The translations under genes were made by a program, and so were the position numbers. Positions 25,262 through 36,384 of a stretch of 64,000 nucleotides of DNA are shown one piece after another; position 1 is the stretch's first letter; the number at the start of each line of letters is the position of its first letter. This DNA is from Diadophis punctatus similis. Its lineage: Eukaryota; Chordata; Lepidosauria; Squamata; Dipsadidae. The stretch lies in assembly GCA_023053685.1 (NCBI GenBank), contig JALIGW010000002.1:164927034-164991033 (forward strand). The letters run 5' to 3'. Under the pieces are notes generated by a model. The model had not been told where the DNA came from. It was given only the letters and a program-made list of their open reading frames with translations, and did no database searches.

Positions 25262-25830
25262 TGTAGTGTTTAAGGTGGAGTGGGGAGATCTGAATTCTAA
25301 TGCACGCATCAGTCTCAGAAACTCAGTGGCTCACTTTGGGCCATTCTACCAGGGGTGGGTTCCTCCCGGTTCAGACCGGATCGCCCGAACCGGTAGCGAC
25401 CCGTTGTTGACATCACGATGATGTCACGGATCCAGTTCAGTCAGTGCCGGTCCGTGGGCGCTGCCATCTTTTTTTTCTCATTTTTTTCTGAATTTTTTAC
25501 TGTTTGGAAGTTTTTTCCTCTGCTGCTACTTGAAAAAGGGCCCTCCCACCTGCCCCTGGGTTTATACTTACCTTTATTCCTTCGCCCAAAGCACAGCTGA
25601 TCATCTCCTCAGCTGTGTTTCGGGCTGATTCTTGCTACTGAGCATGCATGGAAGCAGAATTGCATGAGGGGATGCGAAATATCGCGATGCGATCCGATGG
25701 CGAAGGTAAGTGGAACCCACCCCTGCATTCTACCACACAAGGCTGGTTTTTTGTGGGGAAAATAGGAGAAGTGGATTCTGCCTTGAGATCATGGAAGAAA
25801 GGTAATACATAAATATAATAAATATCTTCA
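25262..25830 (+). mobile_element. tRNA-derived SINE split by a hAT-like element
   Basis: The head 'gatctgaattctaatgca' (B-box-like) and 'ctcactttgggccattc' precede the insertion. The body resumes with 'ttgtggggaaaatagga' and ends near 'ataaatataataaa'. The layout matches the SINE at 33178-33372. Confidence 0.7.
25350..25725. mobile_element. Non-autonomous hAT-like element inside a SINE
   Basis: The 376-bp element has exact 8-bp duplications cattctac (25342-25349, 25726-25733). It starts 'caggggtgggttcctcc' and ends 'ggaacccacccctg'. It is a near relative of 6367-6778 in the opposite orientation. Near the right end lies 'gaaggtaagtgg', a consensus-like 5' splice site. Confidence 0.94.
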
Positions 25831-25944
25831 ATTCGCCCTATTTTGGATTTATATTTAAATTGATGAAACCATTAAAAGATGAAACTTAAAATTAGAAGCT
25901 CATTTCTACTCAGTCTGACATGGCAAGTACTCCTATATACATAC

Positions 25945-26180
25945 CAGTGGTGGGATTCAATTTTTTTTTACTAACGGTTCTGTGGGCGTGGTTTGGTGGG
26001 CATGGCAGGGGAAGGTTACTGCAAAATCCCCATTTCCTCCCGATCAGCTGCGACTTGGGAGGCAGAGAATAGATGGGGGTGGGGCCAGTCAGAGGTGGTA
26101 TTTACCATTTCTCCGAACTACTCAAAATTTCCGCTACTGGTTTTCCAGAACTGGTCAGAACCTGCTGAATACCATCTCTG
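25945..26180. mobile_element. Non-autonomous hAT-like element, 'CAGTGGTGGGATTC' family
   Basis: 236 bp with exact 8-bp duplications atacatac (25937-25944, 26181-26188). It starts 'cagtggtgggattca' and ends 'gaataccatctctg'. The interior 'gatgggggtggggccagtca' is shared with 3396 and 37257. Confidence 0.93.
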
Positions 26181-26188
26181 ATACATAC

Positions 26189-27010
26189 TCAGATAATTTC
26201 CATTGTCTGAAAGTGCTCCTATGTTTAGGAAATTTCCCGAGTTCTTGGTCTACCTTACTTTATGCGTCATTGTGAACCCAAGGTGGATTTCAACAGGTAG
26301 CCTCCTAAAGACAAAACCAACTCAGCTCATAAGAGTATAGCTCAATCTCAGTGTGGGCTAAACACAGTGACTTTCACAAACTCAAAAACAACACAAGGTC
26401 ATGGCATAGACATCCCATGTAAACTGTTGTGATAATACAAAAATGATAAAATGTGTGTTATAGCACAAACATCAACATTGTTTACGTTACAATGTTGTTG
26501 TCAAAGTGCCGACTAATGATCTGATTTGCTTGGGCTCGTTAGTCAGAACCTTGACAGTTGTCATGCACATCTATCCTTTGCTCTCACAGTCAATGCCCGT
26601 GGGTCTTGGCAAGACAGTTTACACATAGAAATGCTTTGCCTTAAATAACTTGGAAAAGTAACTTGGAAGAAGGCATTATAGATTTAACCAGCCTTACCTC
26701 ATATAGGCATATTAACTTCACTCAATATGAGGTTATTCCTGCTTTAGCTGCACAACTCTAGGATTGTATACACCCACCAACACAGAGAACAGTGTTGACA
26801 CAAAGCACTCTATCGCTCCAATGCGTCCTCTGAAATCTTCTTGAGGATTTGAAAGCCCTTCAGGGCAAACATGAAGGCATGTGAGAGCAAAGAGATAACT
26901 TAGTGCACAACAGGAGTTTGTTCCTGTGTTGTTGAAGGCATCCAGGGCTTCTTTTGCAAATAAAGCCATCCTCCCTTCCTCCCTATGTGTGCGTGTTTAT
27001 GCGAGAAAGA
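26189..27010. other. Intergenic DNA, nothing recognised
   Basis: No gene, RNA or named repeat. Confidence 0.5.
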
Positions 27011-27085
27011 GTGAAGGAAGGAAGGAAGGAAGGAAGGAAGGAAGGAAGGAAGGAAGGAAGGAAGGAAGGAAGGAAGGAAGGAAGG
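27011..27085. repeat. (GAAG)n microsatellite
   Basis: About 18 tetranucleotide units. Confidence 0.95.
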
Positions 27086-27098
27086 GATGGCTTTCAAT

Positions 27099-27363
27099 CA
27101 GTGGTGGGTTCCTACTGGTGCGGTCAACACTGCCGCACCAGTAACGGCCAGCAGATTACACAATTTGCACGCGACGGCTCCGGTGCCATCTTCACCGGTC
27201 CATCGCACGTCGCCATCTTTTTTTCAAAATTTTTGGGCTTTTTTTGCTTCCTGCGCGGAAGCAAAATCTCACGAGGGGACGCTCGCGGGTAGCTAGCGCG
27301 CACGAAACATGGCAATGCGCGCACAGTGCACTGGTAGTGAGATAAGAGATCAACCTGCCCCTG
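27099..27363. mobile_element. Non-autonomous hAT-like element
   Basis: 265 bp. It starts 'cagtggtgggttcct', ends 'caacctgcccctg', and has exact 8-bp duplications ctttcaat (27091-27098, 27364-27371). It shares its interior with the inner element at 35446-35871, including 'cgcggaagcaaaatctc'. Confidence 0.92.
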
Positions 27364-27567
27364 CTTTCAATATATAATAAGAACCTTCTGTACCAGAATC
27401 TGATGCCCCCAGGAACACAGGGTGCTCAGTATAAGTGATTCTTGCTTTAAGATTATAAAACAAGCCACATTAATCAACTTTCTATTGTTGATCTAATACT
27501 TTCCAGGTGACATGCAGAAGGAGTTGAGTTTCTAAAATCAGGTAGCTTTTCTTAAAAGCCTTAGGAG

Positions 27568-27830
27568 CAGGGGTGAAATCCAGCAGGTTCTGACAGGTTC
27601 CAGAGAACCGGTAGCGGAAATTTTGAGTAATTCAGAGAACTGGCAAATACCACCTCTGGCTGGCCCCAGAGTGGGGTGGGAATGGAGATTTTTCAATATC
27701 CTTCCCCCAGGAGTGGGGAGGGAATGGGGATTTTGCAGTATCCTTCCCCTGCCACGGCCACCAAGCCACACCATGCCCACCAAGCCATGCCCACAGAGCC
27801 GGTAATAAAAAAAATTGGATTTCACCACTG
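27568..27830. mobile_element. Non-autonomous hAT-like element, 'CAGTGGTGGGATTC' family, reversed
   Basis: 263 bp. It starts 'caggggtgaaatcc' and ends 'ggatttcaccactg'. The flanks cttaggag and cttatgag match at 7 of 8 positions. The interior contains two tandem copies of a block around 'atggggattttgcagtatcc'. Confidence 0.88.
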
Positions 27831-27838
27831 CTTATGAG

Positions 27839-28639
27839 TCCTCATGGTGAAATCTCCCTATATCCATATGTAGATGTTCTCTTGCACATAAATAGAGCCA
27901 GAGGGGTGATGGTGAATGGTGTCCCATATTCCTTCTTCTTACCTGTCCTCAAAATCCTGTGGTGTTATAAATGCTTTTGGCTGAATTTGTTAAAACACTT
28001 TCATAATTAGGAACTCTGAAAAAGTTCCTTGATTTCGGATGTTCTATAAAGATGCTAATTTGTACACACTTCCAGGACTTTTTGGTAAGGCTCTGCCCTG
28101 AAAGCACATGTGGAAGCAACGGGAACGAGTGAGGCTTGATGTACGCCCACAACCCCTTCCTGCTTTAGTTCTGTCTACAGGTAAATGCCTGCAGAGGGCT
28201 TTTTTTTAAAAAAAATCTGGGTTAAAAATAAGCCATCTGTAAGTCATCATTTCTTATTTCTCACTACAGTGCTGACTCAAGTGCAAAAGACAACATGGTT
28301 CATCCTTTTCTGCCGCCTGGGCAGAATTTAGATTTCAGCAGTTTGTCTCACTCCAGCATGAAAAGGTGTTCTTGCAGAAATGTCCAAATGGGATAGTTGT
28401 CTAGGGCTGTTGCAGCAAGCAAAAACATCACTTTGACGGAGCCTTATAGACAAAGCATCTTTTGCCAGACAGTCAGCTGCAGTAGGTACAACTGATTAAA
28501 TCCAAGAGGAAAATATCTGTAAAAGTCCTGGCTTAATAATGCAATTTCTGGGTATCAAAAAGCTTCCCTCTGTTTTTTATACTTTCTACACACAGAGGCT
28601 CAGAAAGATACACATTGGGCTTAGGGTAGAAAAAAAAAC
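27839..28639. other. Intergenic DNA, nothing recognised
   Basis: No gene or clear repeat. Confidence 0.5.
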
Positions 28640-29028
28640 CCTGTGATCTTTGACTTAGAACTTGCCCATTACATTCATAAGTCATGACCGTCATGAAACA
28701 GGTCACTCATGTGACTGATGCTATTTTATAACCTTTTTTGGTGGTGGTCATTAAGAGAATCACCGTGATCATTAACTGACTTCTATGGTTGTTAAGCGCA
28801 CCAAGGGTTTGCTGTGGGCATAGTTTTGTCCAAAATGGAAGTAATGTGACTGTGTGATGCTACAAAGGGCCATAATTGCATGGTGCTGAGCATCCAAAGT
28901 TTGGTCATGTGACTGTGGGGGGGAGACTCCATCAGAATTTTTAATCTGGGTTGTAAGTATCCCCCAGGTAGGTCCATTGTAACTTTAAATGATCACTAAA
29001 CAACCAGTCATAAGTCAAGGACTATATG
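28640..29028. mobile_element. Degenerate pogo/Tigger-like MITE
   Basis: A diverged copy of the 23861 family. The right end 'taagtcaaggactatatg' is followed by TA. Internal words 'ggtcatgtgactgtg' and 'gtcattaag' are shared. The left end is poorly preserved. Confidence 0.65.
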
Positions 29029-29195
29029 TACTACAGTACATTTATATCTGTTTAGAGCTCAAATGTACATTCTCCATAAGCACGGAGACCATTTGCAATG
29101 ACTTGTCTCAATTGCTGAAGAGGAATCTTCTTACATTTGTTGAAGTGGACAATAATAAACACTTTTGCTAAAATAAATTCACTTATGACTGTATG

Positions 29196-29270
29196 CAGTG
29201 GTGGGTTCCTACCAGTGCGTCCACTCTATAGCACCGGTAGCGACCGGCTGGTGACGTCACGGATGTTGTA
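29196..29270. mobile_element. hAT-like MITE, left-end fragment
   Basis: 'cagtggtgggttcctacc' is followed by 'ctctatagcaccggtagcga', as in the element at 21324, but the right end is lost. Confidence 0.65.
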
Positions 29271-29339
29271 ACTGGTCATAAATGTGTATGTGTGCGCGCG
29301 TGCGTACATGTGTGCATGCATAAGACTGTCAAAACACAA

Positions 29340-29424
29340 AAAACAGGTCAAGTAGCTCTGAGGAGGTCAGTCATAAATTTGAACATTTGCTAAGCAACCG
29401 GCCATTAAGCGAGGACCACTTGTA
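29340..29424. mobile_element. pogo/Tigger-like MITE, right-end fragment
   Basis: Ends 'taagcgaggaccacttg' followed by TA. The hAT fragment to its left may have landed in this copy. Confidence 0.55.
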
Positions 29425-29504
29425 TTTGGTTTGCCTTAAGGATTCAGAGCTGTATGGAATCTGGTTTCTTTTAATCCTTTGGGGGACTGTAAAAGGTCCG
29501 GATG

Positions 29505-29755
29505 CAGGAATCCTCGTAGGGGGAACTAGGATCGTGACCACTTAGCCACACCCACCCAGTCACATGACCATGAAGCCATGCCCGCCCAGTCACATGACCG
29601 TCAAGCCACTCCCACTCACAACCGTCAAACCATGACCGTCAAACCATGCCCACAAAACCAAGCAACGCCCACAAAATTAAGCCACACCCACAAAATTAAG
29701 CCACGCCCACAGAGTGGTAGTAAAAAATTTAGGAACCTTCCCCTGACTGTATGAC
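29505..29755. repeat. Minisatellite-like hAT relative
   Basis: Irregular tandem units around 'gccacgcccacccagtcac' and 'atgaccgtcaa' end in 'aggaaccttcccctg'. This is the reverse of the left part of the element at 21324-21879, so it is probably a degraded member. No target duplication was found. Confidence 0.6.
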
Positions 29756-29971
29756 TGTAACTTGTTGCTTGTATCCTTATGATTTATATTAATATTGATT
29801 GTTTCCTGGTTGCTTATTTGTACCCTATGACAATCATTAAGTGTTGTATCTCATGATTCTTGACAAATGTGTCTTTTCTTTTATGTACACTGGGAGCATA
29901 TGCACCAAAGACAAATTCCTTGTGTGTCCAATCACACTTGGCCAATAAAGAATTCTATTCTATTCTATTCT
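29756..29971 (+). mobile_element. Dispersed retroelement 3' end with (ATTCT)n tail
   Basis: It reads 'ttccttgtgtgtccaatcac' then 'ttggccaataaag' and ends in ATTCT units (29951-29971). The same end is seen reversed at 14713-15225 and 2661-2765. The coding part is missing. Confidence 0.75.
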
Positions 29972-30420
29972 CCTTTAAGAACTCCAGATTCTCTCGTTTT
30001 GTTCTTTCAAACAACACTCCTTTGCATTTCGTCTCCCTCAAGCTAAGGAAGAGAGATGTGGCCACAAAGGCACAGATAGAGAAGCACTGGGGAAGCACGT
30101 GCCAAGGCACCAGCTTTGTGTGTGTTTGTTACATTGCTGGCTCACTCAGTTGTATGAAAAATCAGATGCACCAGCCTGGCAGGACTGATAATTTGCAATG
30201 CAGCCCTTTCATGCGTCCTTAGTAATATCTTCAAGCCTGGTTCTAGGAATGTTTACTTGACTTACAGAGCCACTTCAATATTGTAATAAAATATTTGTCT
30301 CCTGTAATTAAATTTAGTTGCAAATATGTCCATGTTGGTACCAAAAAAGCAAAACTGCCCCATAGAGAAAAAATTATACAAAGAAAGCACTTCCATTCAA
30401 GCTAGGCAGATATTTACTTA

Positions 30421-30906
30421 CCGTATTTTTCTGAGTATAAGACGCACCTTTTTCCTCCCTAAAAGTGGCTGAAAATTTGGGTGCGTCTTATACTTCGAAT
30501 GTAGCTTTTTTTTCCAGCCCTAACTAGGTGCTAACAGATCTTCCCAGCTCTTACCTTGCAGGCTTTTTCATTGTTACTCTCTCCAAAAAATGTTTTTCCA
30601 GCCCTAAGTCTTTGCAGAATTTTTTTTCATTGCTCTACTTGCTCCGAATAAGTTTTTTTCTAGCCCTAACCAGGTGCTAATGATCTTCCCAGCTCTTACT
30701 GGCTTGCAGGCTCTTTCATTGTTACTCTCTCAGAAGAAGGTTTTTTTAAGTCCTAACCAGGGGATAAAATAATGTGCTGAAGCTGACCAGACTAAGGACG
30801 CTAGCCAGATGAATACCTGGTAGGCAGATTGTTTTCCCCTATTTTCCTCCCCAAAAACTAAGGTGCGTCTTATACTCCGGTGCGTCTTATACTCCGAAAA
30901 ATACGG
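30421..30906. mobile_element. MITE with 'CCGTATTTTTC' ends and TA duplication
   Basis: 486 bp with inverted ends 'ccgtatttttctgagta' and 'tactccgaaaaatacgg', flanked by TA (30419-30420, 30907-30908). The interior repeats 'taagacgcacc' and the 'ctaaccaggtgctaa' block. The element at 56725-58675 is the second copy. Ends and TA target fit a Tc1/mariner-type MITE. Confidence 0.88.
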
Positions 30907-30908
30907 TA

Positions 30909-31213
30909 TTTATCTTGCTGGAGAAGGGCAGTGCATATCCCTGTAAGACTGCTAATGACAAATAATAATTAAAAAAATTGGTCCTATTTAGCTGCTACAT
31001 ACTATTTCCCCTATTTTCCTTGGAGTTGCCAGTATAATTGCAATCTTGTTTCCCCTAAAATCTAGAAAGTTGTTTTCTTTAAAAATAAAATAAAATAAAA
31101 TAAAGAGGCCAGATTCACATAATTTGGATGCCTCACCTAGTTCCAATGGCTGTCTTTCCATGGTGGAATCCTAACGTAAGTATAGATGCTTAATGTTCTT
31201 GAAAGCATGTATC
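30909..31213. other. Intergenic DNA
   Basis: Holds only a short (AAATA)n run near 31083-31104. Confidence 0.5.
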
Positions 31214-31595
31214 CAGATATTCCTCAACTTACAACCATTCATTTAGTGACTGTTTGAAGTTACAACAGCACTGAAAAAAGTGACTTAGGACTGGTTTTTC
31301 ACACTTACAACTGTTGCAGGATCCCCATGGTCACGTGATCAAAATTCGGGTGATTGGCAACAAGGCACGTTTATGGCAGCTGCATTGTCCCGGGGTCATG
31401 TGATCACCATCTGTAACCTTCCCAGTCGGCTGCTGACAAACAAAGTCAATGGGGGAAGCCAGACTTATTCACTTAACAACTGTAGTAATTCGCTTAAAAA
31501 CTGTGGGGGGAAAGAGTGAAACATGTGGCAAAGCACACTTAAAAATTGCCTTGCTTAGCAATGAATTGTGCTTGTTAAGTCGAGGGAATTACTTG
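31214..31595. mobile_element. pogo/Tigger-like MITE
   Basis: The left end 'cagatattcctcaactta' and right end 'taagtcgagggaattactt' are inverted; TA follows at 31596. The interior matches 23861-24233. Confidence 0.78.
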
Positions 31596-31619
31596 TACAG
31601 AACCAAGAATGAACCTATG

Positions 31620-31807
31620 CAGGGGTGAAATTCAAAAATTTTCCCTACCGGTTCTGTGGACGTGGCAGGGGAAGGATACTGCAAAATCTCCATTCCCACC
31701 CCACTCTGGGGCCAGCCAGAGGTGGTATTTGCCGGTTCTCCAAACTACTCAAAATTTCCACTACTGGTTCTCCAGAACTTGTCAGAACCTGCTGAATTTC
31801 ATCCCTG
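31620..31807. mobile_element. Non-autonomous hAT-like element, 'CAGTGGTGGGATTC' family
   Basis: 188 bp with exact 8-bp duplications aacctatg (31612-31619, 31808-31815). It starts 'caggggtgaaattca' and ends 'gaatttcatccctg'. Confidence 0.92.
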
Positions 31808-31879
31808 AACCTATGATGGAAGTAAGAGGCTCTGATTTCAGAAACACCTGGGTTGATGTCTTATCTCTCATCCTTCCTT

Positions 31880-32060
31880 GAAACAGAAGACTGTGAGTTC
31901 TTGCCTCACACAAAGCTAACTGTATGACCTTGTGCCAGTTAGTCTTGCTCATCCCTAGGAAGAAGGCAATGGCAAACCACTTCTGAAAATCTTACCAAGA
32001 AAACTGCAGGGACCAAACTGCAGGCAGATGCCAAGGGTCAACAGTGACTCAAAGGTGGAG
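31880..32060 (+). mobile_element. tRNA-derived SINE
   Basis: It contains 'aaggcaatggcaaaccactt' and 'accaagaaaactgcaggga', ending 'gggtcaacagtgactcaa'. It is the forward version of the minus-strand SINEs at 18850 and 34520. Confidence 0.7.
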
Positions 32061-32100
32061 AGGGAGGGAGGGAGGGAGGGAGGGAGAGGGAGGGAGGGAG

Positions 32101-32189
<89 letters not shown>
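32061..32189. repeat. (GGGA)n-(GA)n microsatellite
   Basis: GGGA units are followed by about 43 GA units at the end of a SINE. Confidence 0.95.
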
Positions 32190-32191
<2 letters not shown>

Positions 32192-33177
32192 AGCATTTTT
32201 CACTCATAGGAATGAGAGGAAGAAAATGTTATGAGGGTATTGCAGAAAAGAGGTTGTCTGGGCATTGTGGCACAAGGATTGTTTTTGCTATTAAATAAGT
32301 GCAAGTGGAGAGAAGCTTCTAAAACATGTCCATGAACAATTCTACTTAGGACAGTTAATAAAAACAACAACTGGATGTATCTGCTGGACTGCAAACTAGG
32401 CTGACAGTCACAAGCATATTTAGGCAGAATTGATTTGATGTGTCCTTCACCCGAGTAAATTTACATTGATCCATCAAGTCTTTTATAATACATTGCCTGC
32501 CATATTAGAAAACATGAGTGTATGTTTTGTCATCATCAGCATAGTGTTATTCTAAAAGGACTTGGTTGAAGCTTACTTTTCCAAAGCAAGTCCCTTCTCT
32601 TATGTAGTAATTTACTACATAATTTGTAATGAGAATTCTGGTTTATAAAGCTTCACATGTTAAGGTGGTGGAGATAGGAATGGTAGAGAGGGCAGCTGGA
32701 AATTTTTAATTTTAATTTTGGCAATCATTACGGGTTACCTTGTCCTTTCCTCTGAATCAGTGTTAAAAGAAAGTTGGTTCATTGCGAAGATGGCAGCAAC
32801 AACAACATGATGCCTGCAGGCATATCATCACACTCAAACAATACTTGTGATACCTTTCAAGACTTCTTTGGCTGATCTTTTGAAGCACAGGATTAAAAGA
32901 AAATTCAAGGCTTTGGATGCTTTGTACTGTTGGAAAGTAGCACAGTTCAGCCTCCCCTTGAAACCTTCCTCATCCTGCATGTTTTTGGGCACTATATGGA
33001 CCCAGGGGCATTATTCAGGATGGAGAGGAAAAAGAAGGATGGGCTTTTACAGGTGTCCAGTTGACTTCCTTCATCTTCCTCCAACAGTGCTTGAGGCATC
33101 TCTGTCTTATCTCCTGAAACTCTTCAGAAAACCAAGGACTTTCAGGAGTGATACACAGGAAGAGACAATAATAGTTT
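32190..33177. other. Intergenic DNA, nothing recognised
   Basis: A 114-codon frame at 32847-33191 has no recognised features. Confidence 0.45.
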
Positions 33178-33371
33178 GGTCTAATGGTTAAGGTGAGAAA
33201 TGGGAGACCGTGAATTCTAGTCTCACCTTAGCCATGAAACCCAGCTGGGTGTTTTGGGGCCAGTCACTCTCTCAGCCCAACTCACTTCACAGGGCTGTTG
33301 TGGGAAAAATAGGCGGTGGCTATGTTGGATAAGTTCGCTGACTTGAGCGATTTGTAAAATGAATGAAATAT

Positions 33372-33372
<1 letters not shown>
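33178..33372 (+). mobile_element. tRNA-derived SINE
   Basis: The head 'tggtctaatggttaaggt' resembles a polymerase III A box and 'gtgaattctagtc' a B box. It is followed by 'ggccagtcactctctcagcc', 'cagggctgttgtggg' and a tail leading into ATAG units. Confidence 0.8.

Positions 33373-33460
<88 letters not shown>
33373..33460. repeat. (ATAG)n microsatellite
   Basis: About 21 units lie between a SINE tail and a CR1-L3-like 3' end. Confidence 0.95.
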
Positions 33461-33629
33461 AGGGAATGTGCATAAGCACACCAGCGTGCCTACCGTCCCT
33501 GTCCTACTGTTCCCATTATTCGTACTCATTTCTTATGCATATACTTTACCTGTTTATACTTATGTTTATATGCTATGTTCATACTTATAATTGTTCTCTC
33601 ATACATGCTTGACGAAAGAAAGGAAGAAA

Positions 33630-33660
<31 letters not shown>

Positions 33661-33661
33661 A
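33461..33661 (+). mobile_element. CR1-L3-like LINE 3' end with (AAAT)n tail
   Basis: From 'gtgcataagcacaccagcg' to 'catacatgcttgacgaa' this aligns closely with 49960-50150, the 3' UTR of the longer + strand LINE. An AAAT tail follows. No coding sequence is left. Confidence 0.85.
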
Positions 33662-34519
33662 TTTGGCTTTAGTGGGACAATTTTTTTCAATGTTTCAATA
33701 TTTGGTGAACATACTATAGGTCTGCTGAGATTGCTTTTCAAAATGTCATGAAAGCAGCTATTCAAGCAGCTAAGATGATTGAAGTCATGAAACATAATGG
33801 GTTACAATAACTGTTGTAACCTTAATGCTTATTACATGGCTGCACAGGCAAGCATGCAGAATTTTTCAGGATGTAGAGAAGAGGAGGAAGAAGGAAAACT
33901 GCTGGTACTTCAGGAACATTAAATGCAAATTAGAACAATGGAAAAAACTAATTCTGTAGTTGGATAATATCTTTATCAGAACAACAATTTTGACCGTTAT
34001 TCTGTGATGTTACCTCTTCACTAGTCAGACTAAATCAAATTAAGACTTAGATCTTTCAGCCTAAGAATTATTTATCATAGGATTTTTCACTGTTAGAAAT
34101 CGTATCTTCACCTTAGATTATGGGTAAGAAGAGGAAGACTCAACATGACGATCAGATATTGCTGATACTTTTTTAATTTACTGCTCTTCAGGTAACTTTT
34201 GAGTATATGAATGCAGCAGATAATGAATTGCATTTTATCTCAGCATTAACTTGTGTTCCTCTTGCTGCTATAGTATAATGTCTTGGTTTCAGTCCAGGAG
34301 TCAGATGAAGGTGAGAATGCAGAGGTACAGTAGATGTTCACTGAAAATCAATACAGTTCACATTCCCCCACCCACCAAAGCTACATTTATACTGTACACA
34401 GTTCCTCCCATTTTGTTTTTCTCATTGGCTTTCCATACTTACTCCATCGGTAGAAAACAGCTCATTACATTGCTCTGGAGATTTTCATGATCCCAGTATT
34501 TTTTTCTTCTTCTATTCAT
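33662..34519. other. Intergenic DNA, nothing recognised
   Basis: No gene or clear repeat. Confidence 0.5.
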
Positions 34520-34735
34520 TCATGTACAAGATTGTCTGACAAGTCCCTGCAGTTTTCATGGCTACGTTTTTCAGAACTGGTTTGCCATGGCCTCCTTCCT
34601 ATGGCTGAGAAAGAAGGACAGACTCAAGGTCGCCCAGCTGACTTTGTGCCTAAGGGAGGAGAACTAGAACTCACAGTCTCCTGGTTTCTAGCCTGATGCC
34701 TTATTCAATACACCAAACTGCCTCTCCATTAAAAT
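34520..34735 (-). mobile_element. tRNA-derived SINE, minus strand
   Basis: 'tggtttgccatggcctcctt' and 'caaggtcgcccagctgactt', ending 'acaccaaactgcctctcc', are the reverse of the 31880-32060 type. Confidence 0.75.
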
Positions 34736-35287
34736 TTACATAGTTATCATTGATGCTTCAATTCCCACGGTAGTAAGCAATTCCCAAGGAAGCACATAGC
34801 AGTATAAATTTACTGCACCTGAGTAATAATGCATTTTTCATATATTTTATCAATAAATATGCATGCATACCATAGTGGACTAGGAGAAGTATTCCTATAA
34901 GACCCTGTATATTGGATATCCAGATCACATCTTGAATCTTACTCAGAAACCTGAGAAATGTTATGTATTTTAATTTTCATCACTTGCAGCCAATTCAATT
35001 CATTATGTTGTTTCTAAAGTGTTAACTGCTTTTTTATCTTGTAACTGTTACCTTCTGCTTATGAAACATCTTCCACTTAACAAAATATCAGAAGCCAGAT
35101 GCAAAGGCAATCTAAATAGCTTGCTGCCCAGTTTCCACACAGTCATTAAGTTTATGCCATCAGTTTTGCCAGAAATCTTAACATATAACATTACATGCGA
35201 ACATACGAGCTTGATACAAATTCATTATGTATATTACTCCCATAGTTGGACAAAACTGAATCCAATATACTTGCTTTATATATATAT
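34736..35287. other. Intergenic DNA, nothing recognised
   Basis: Ends in a short AT run (35278-35290). No gene seen. Confidence 0.5.
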
Positions 35288-35295
35288 ATATGGAC

Positions 35296-35941
35296 CAGTG
35301 GTGGGTTGCTGCCGGTTTGGACTGGTTCGCCCGTACCGGTGGTGGAAATTTGCCCCCGCTCGCCGAACCAGTCATGATGGCCGGCTGGCCACGTCCCCAA
35401 ACCGGTCCTCCGGTCGCCGCTCCTTGAAAGTGGCTGGCAAAGAACCAGTGGTGAGTTCCTACCAGTGCGGTCCACTCTGTCGTTCTGGTAGCGGCCCGCC
35501 GATTGCACAATTTGCACGTGACGGCTCCGGTGCTGTCTTCGCCGGTCCGTCGCATGGTGTCATCTTTTTTCTGAATTTTTGGCTTTTTTTTACTTCCTGC
35601 GCATGCGCGGAAGCAAAATCTCGCGAGAGGACGCGCACGAGAGAGAGATTTCGGTGATTTTTTGCTTCCGTGCATGTGCAGAAGCAAAAAATTACCAAAG
35701 TTGCACGCCCGCACATCCCCTCGCAACATTTCAGTGATTTTTTTCTTCCTGTGCATGCGCGGAAACAAAATCATACAAGGGGATATGCGCTCGTAGTGAG
35801 TGTGTACGTGCATGAAATGTGATTATGCGCGTGCAGCGCACCGGTAGGCAGGTAAGAGGAACTCGCCCCTGCAAAGAACCCTCTGCGTATGCACGTCTGA
35901 CGTGATGCGAACCCGTAAGGAAGGTAAGTGGAACCCACCCG
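35296..35941. mobile_element. Outer hAT-like element of a nested pair
   Basis: It starts 'cagtggtgggttgctgcc' and ends 'gtggaacccacccg'. Exact 8-bp duplications atatggac lie at 35288-35295 and 35942-35949. Removing the inner element and one copy of its duplication leaves about 212 bp. Confidence 0.93.
35446..35871. mobile_element. Inner hAT-like element of a nested pair
   Basis: 426 bp. It starts 'cagtggtgagttcct', ends 'ggaactcgcccctg', and has exact 8-bp duplications caaagaac (35438-35445, 35872-35879) inside the outer element. The interior has several 'gcgcatgcgcggaagcaaaa'-type units. Confidence 0.94.
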
Positions 35942-35949
35942 ATATGGAC

Positions 35950-36259
35950 ATTATGTACACATGTAGTTTCAAATACCATTCCCTATTTTTTCAAGTCTTT
36001 GGTCTCTGAACTCAGTTCTACAGTTATTAATGAGGCAGTAGAAACAAAAATGCAAAGTCCTTCACTCAAAGGACAGAAATCAAATGTGCAGGAACAAGAG
36101 AGGGTAAACTGTCTTGGTGTGGACAACAAATAAATAAATTAATTAAAAGCAATTTGAGCATTTAAGCAATGATCACACATAATGAGGCAGCTGACAAGAC
36201 AAACACAATTTTACCTGCATCATCATTTCCAAATTACACTACATTCTGCCTTTATAAAT
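35950..36259. other. Intergenic DNA, nothing recognised
   Basis: No gene or repeat named. Confidence 0.5.
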
Positions 36260-36263
36260 TATT

Positions 36264-36299
<36 letters not shown>

Positions 36300-36384
36300 T
36301 TCTTCTTCTTCTTCTTCTTCTTCTTCTTCTTCTTCTTCTTCTTCTTCTTCTTCTTCTTCTTCTTCTTCTTCTTCTTCTTCTTCT
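36260..36384. repeat. (ATC)n-(TTC)n microsatellite
   Basis: About 12 ATC units are followed by about 28 TTC units. The poly-Ser, poly-His and poly-Leu frames here are artefacts. Confidence 0.95.

Noticed and set aside
32847..33191. 114-residue frame as a host gene
   Set aside because: No recognised domain, and its end runs into a SINE.
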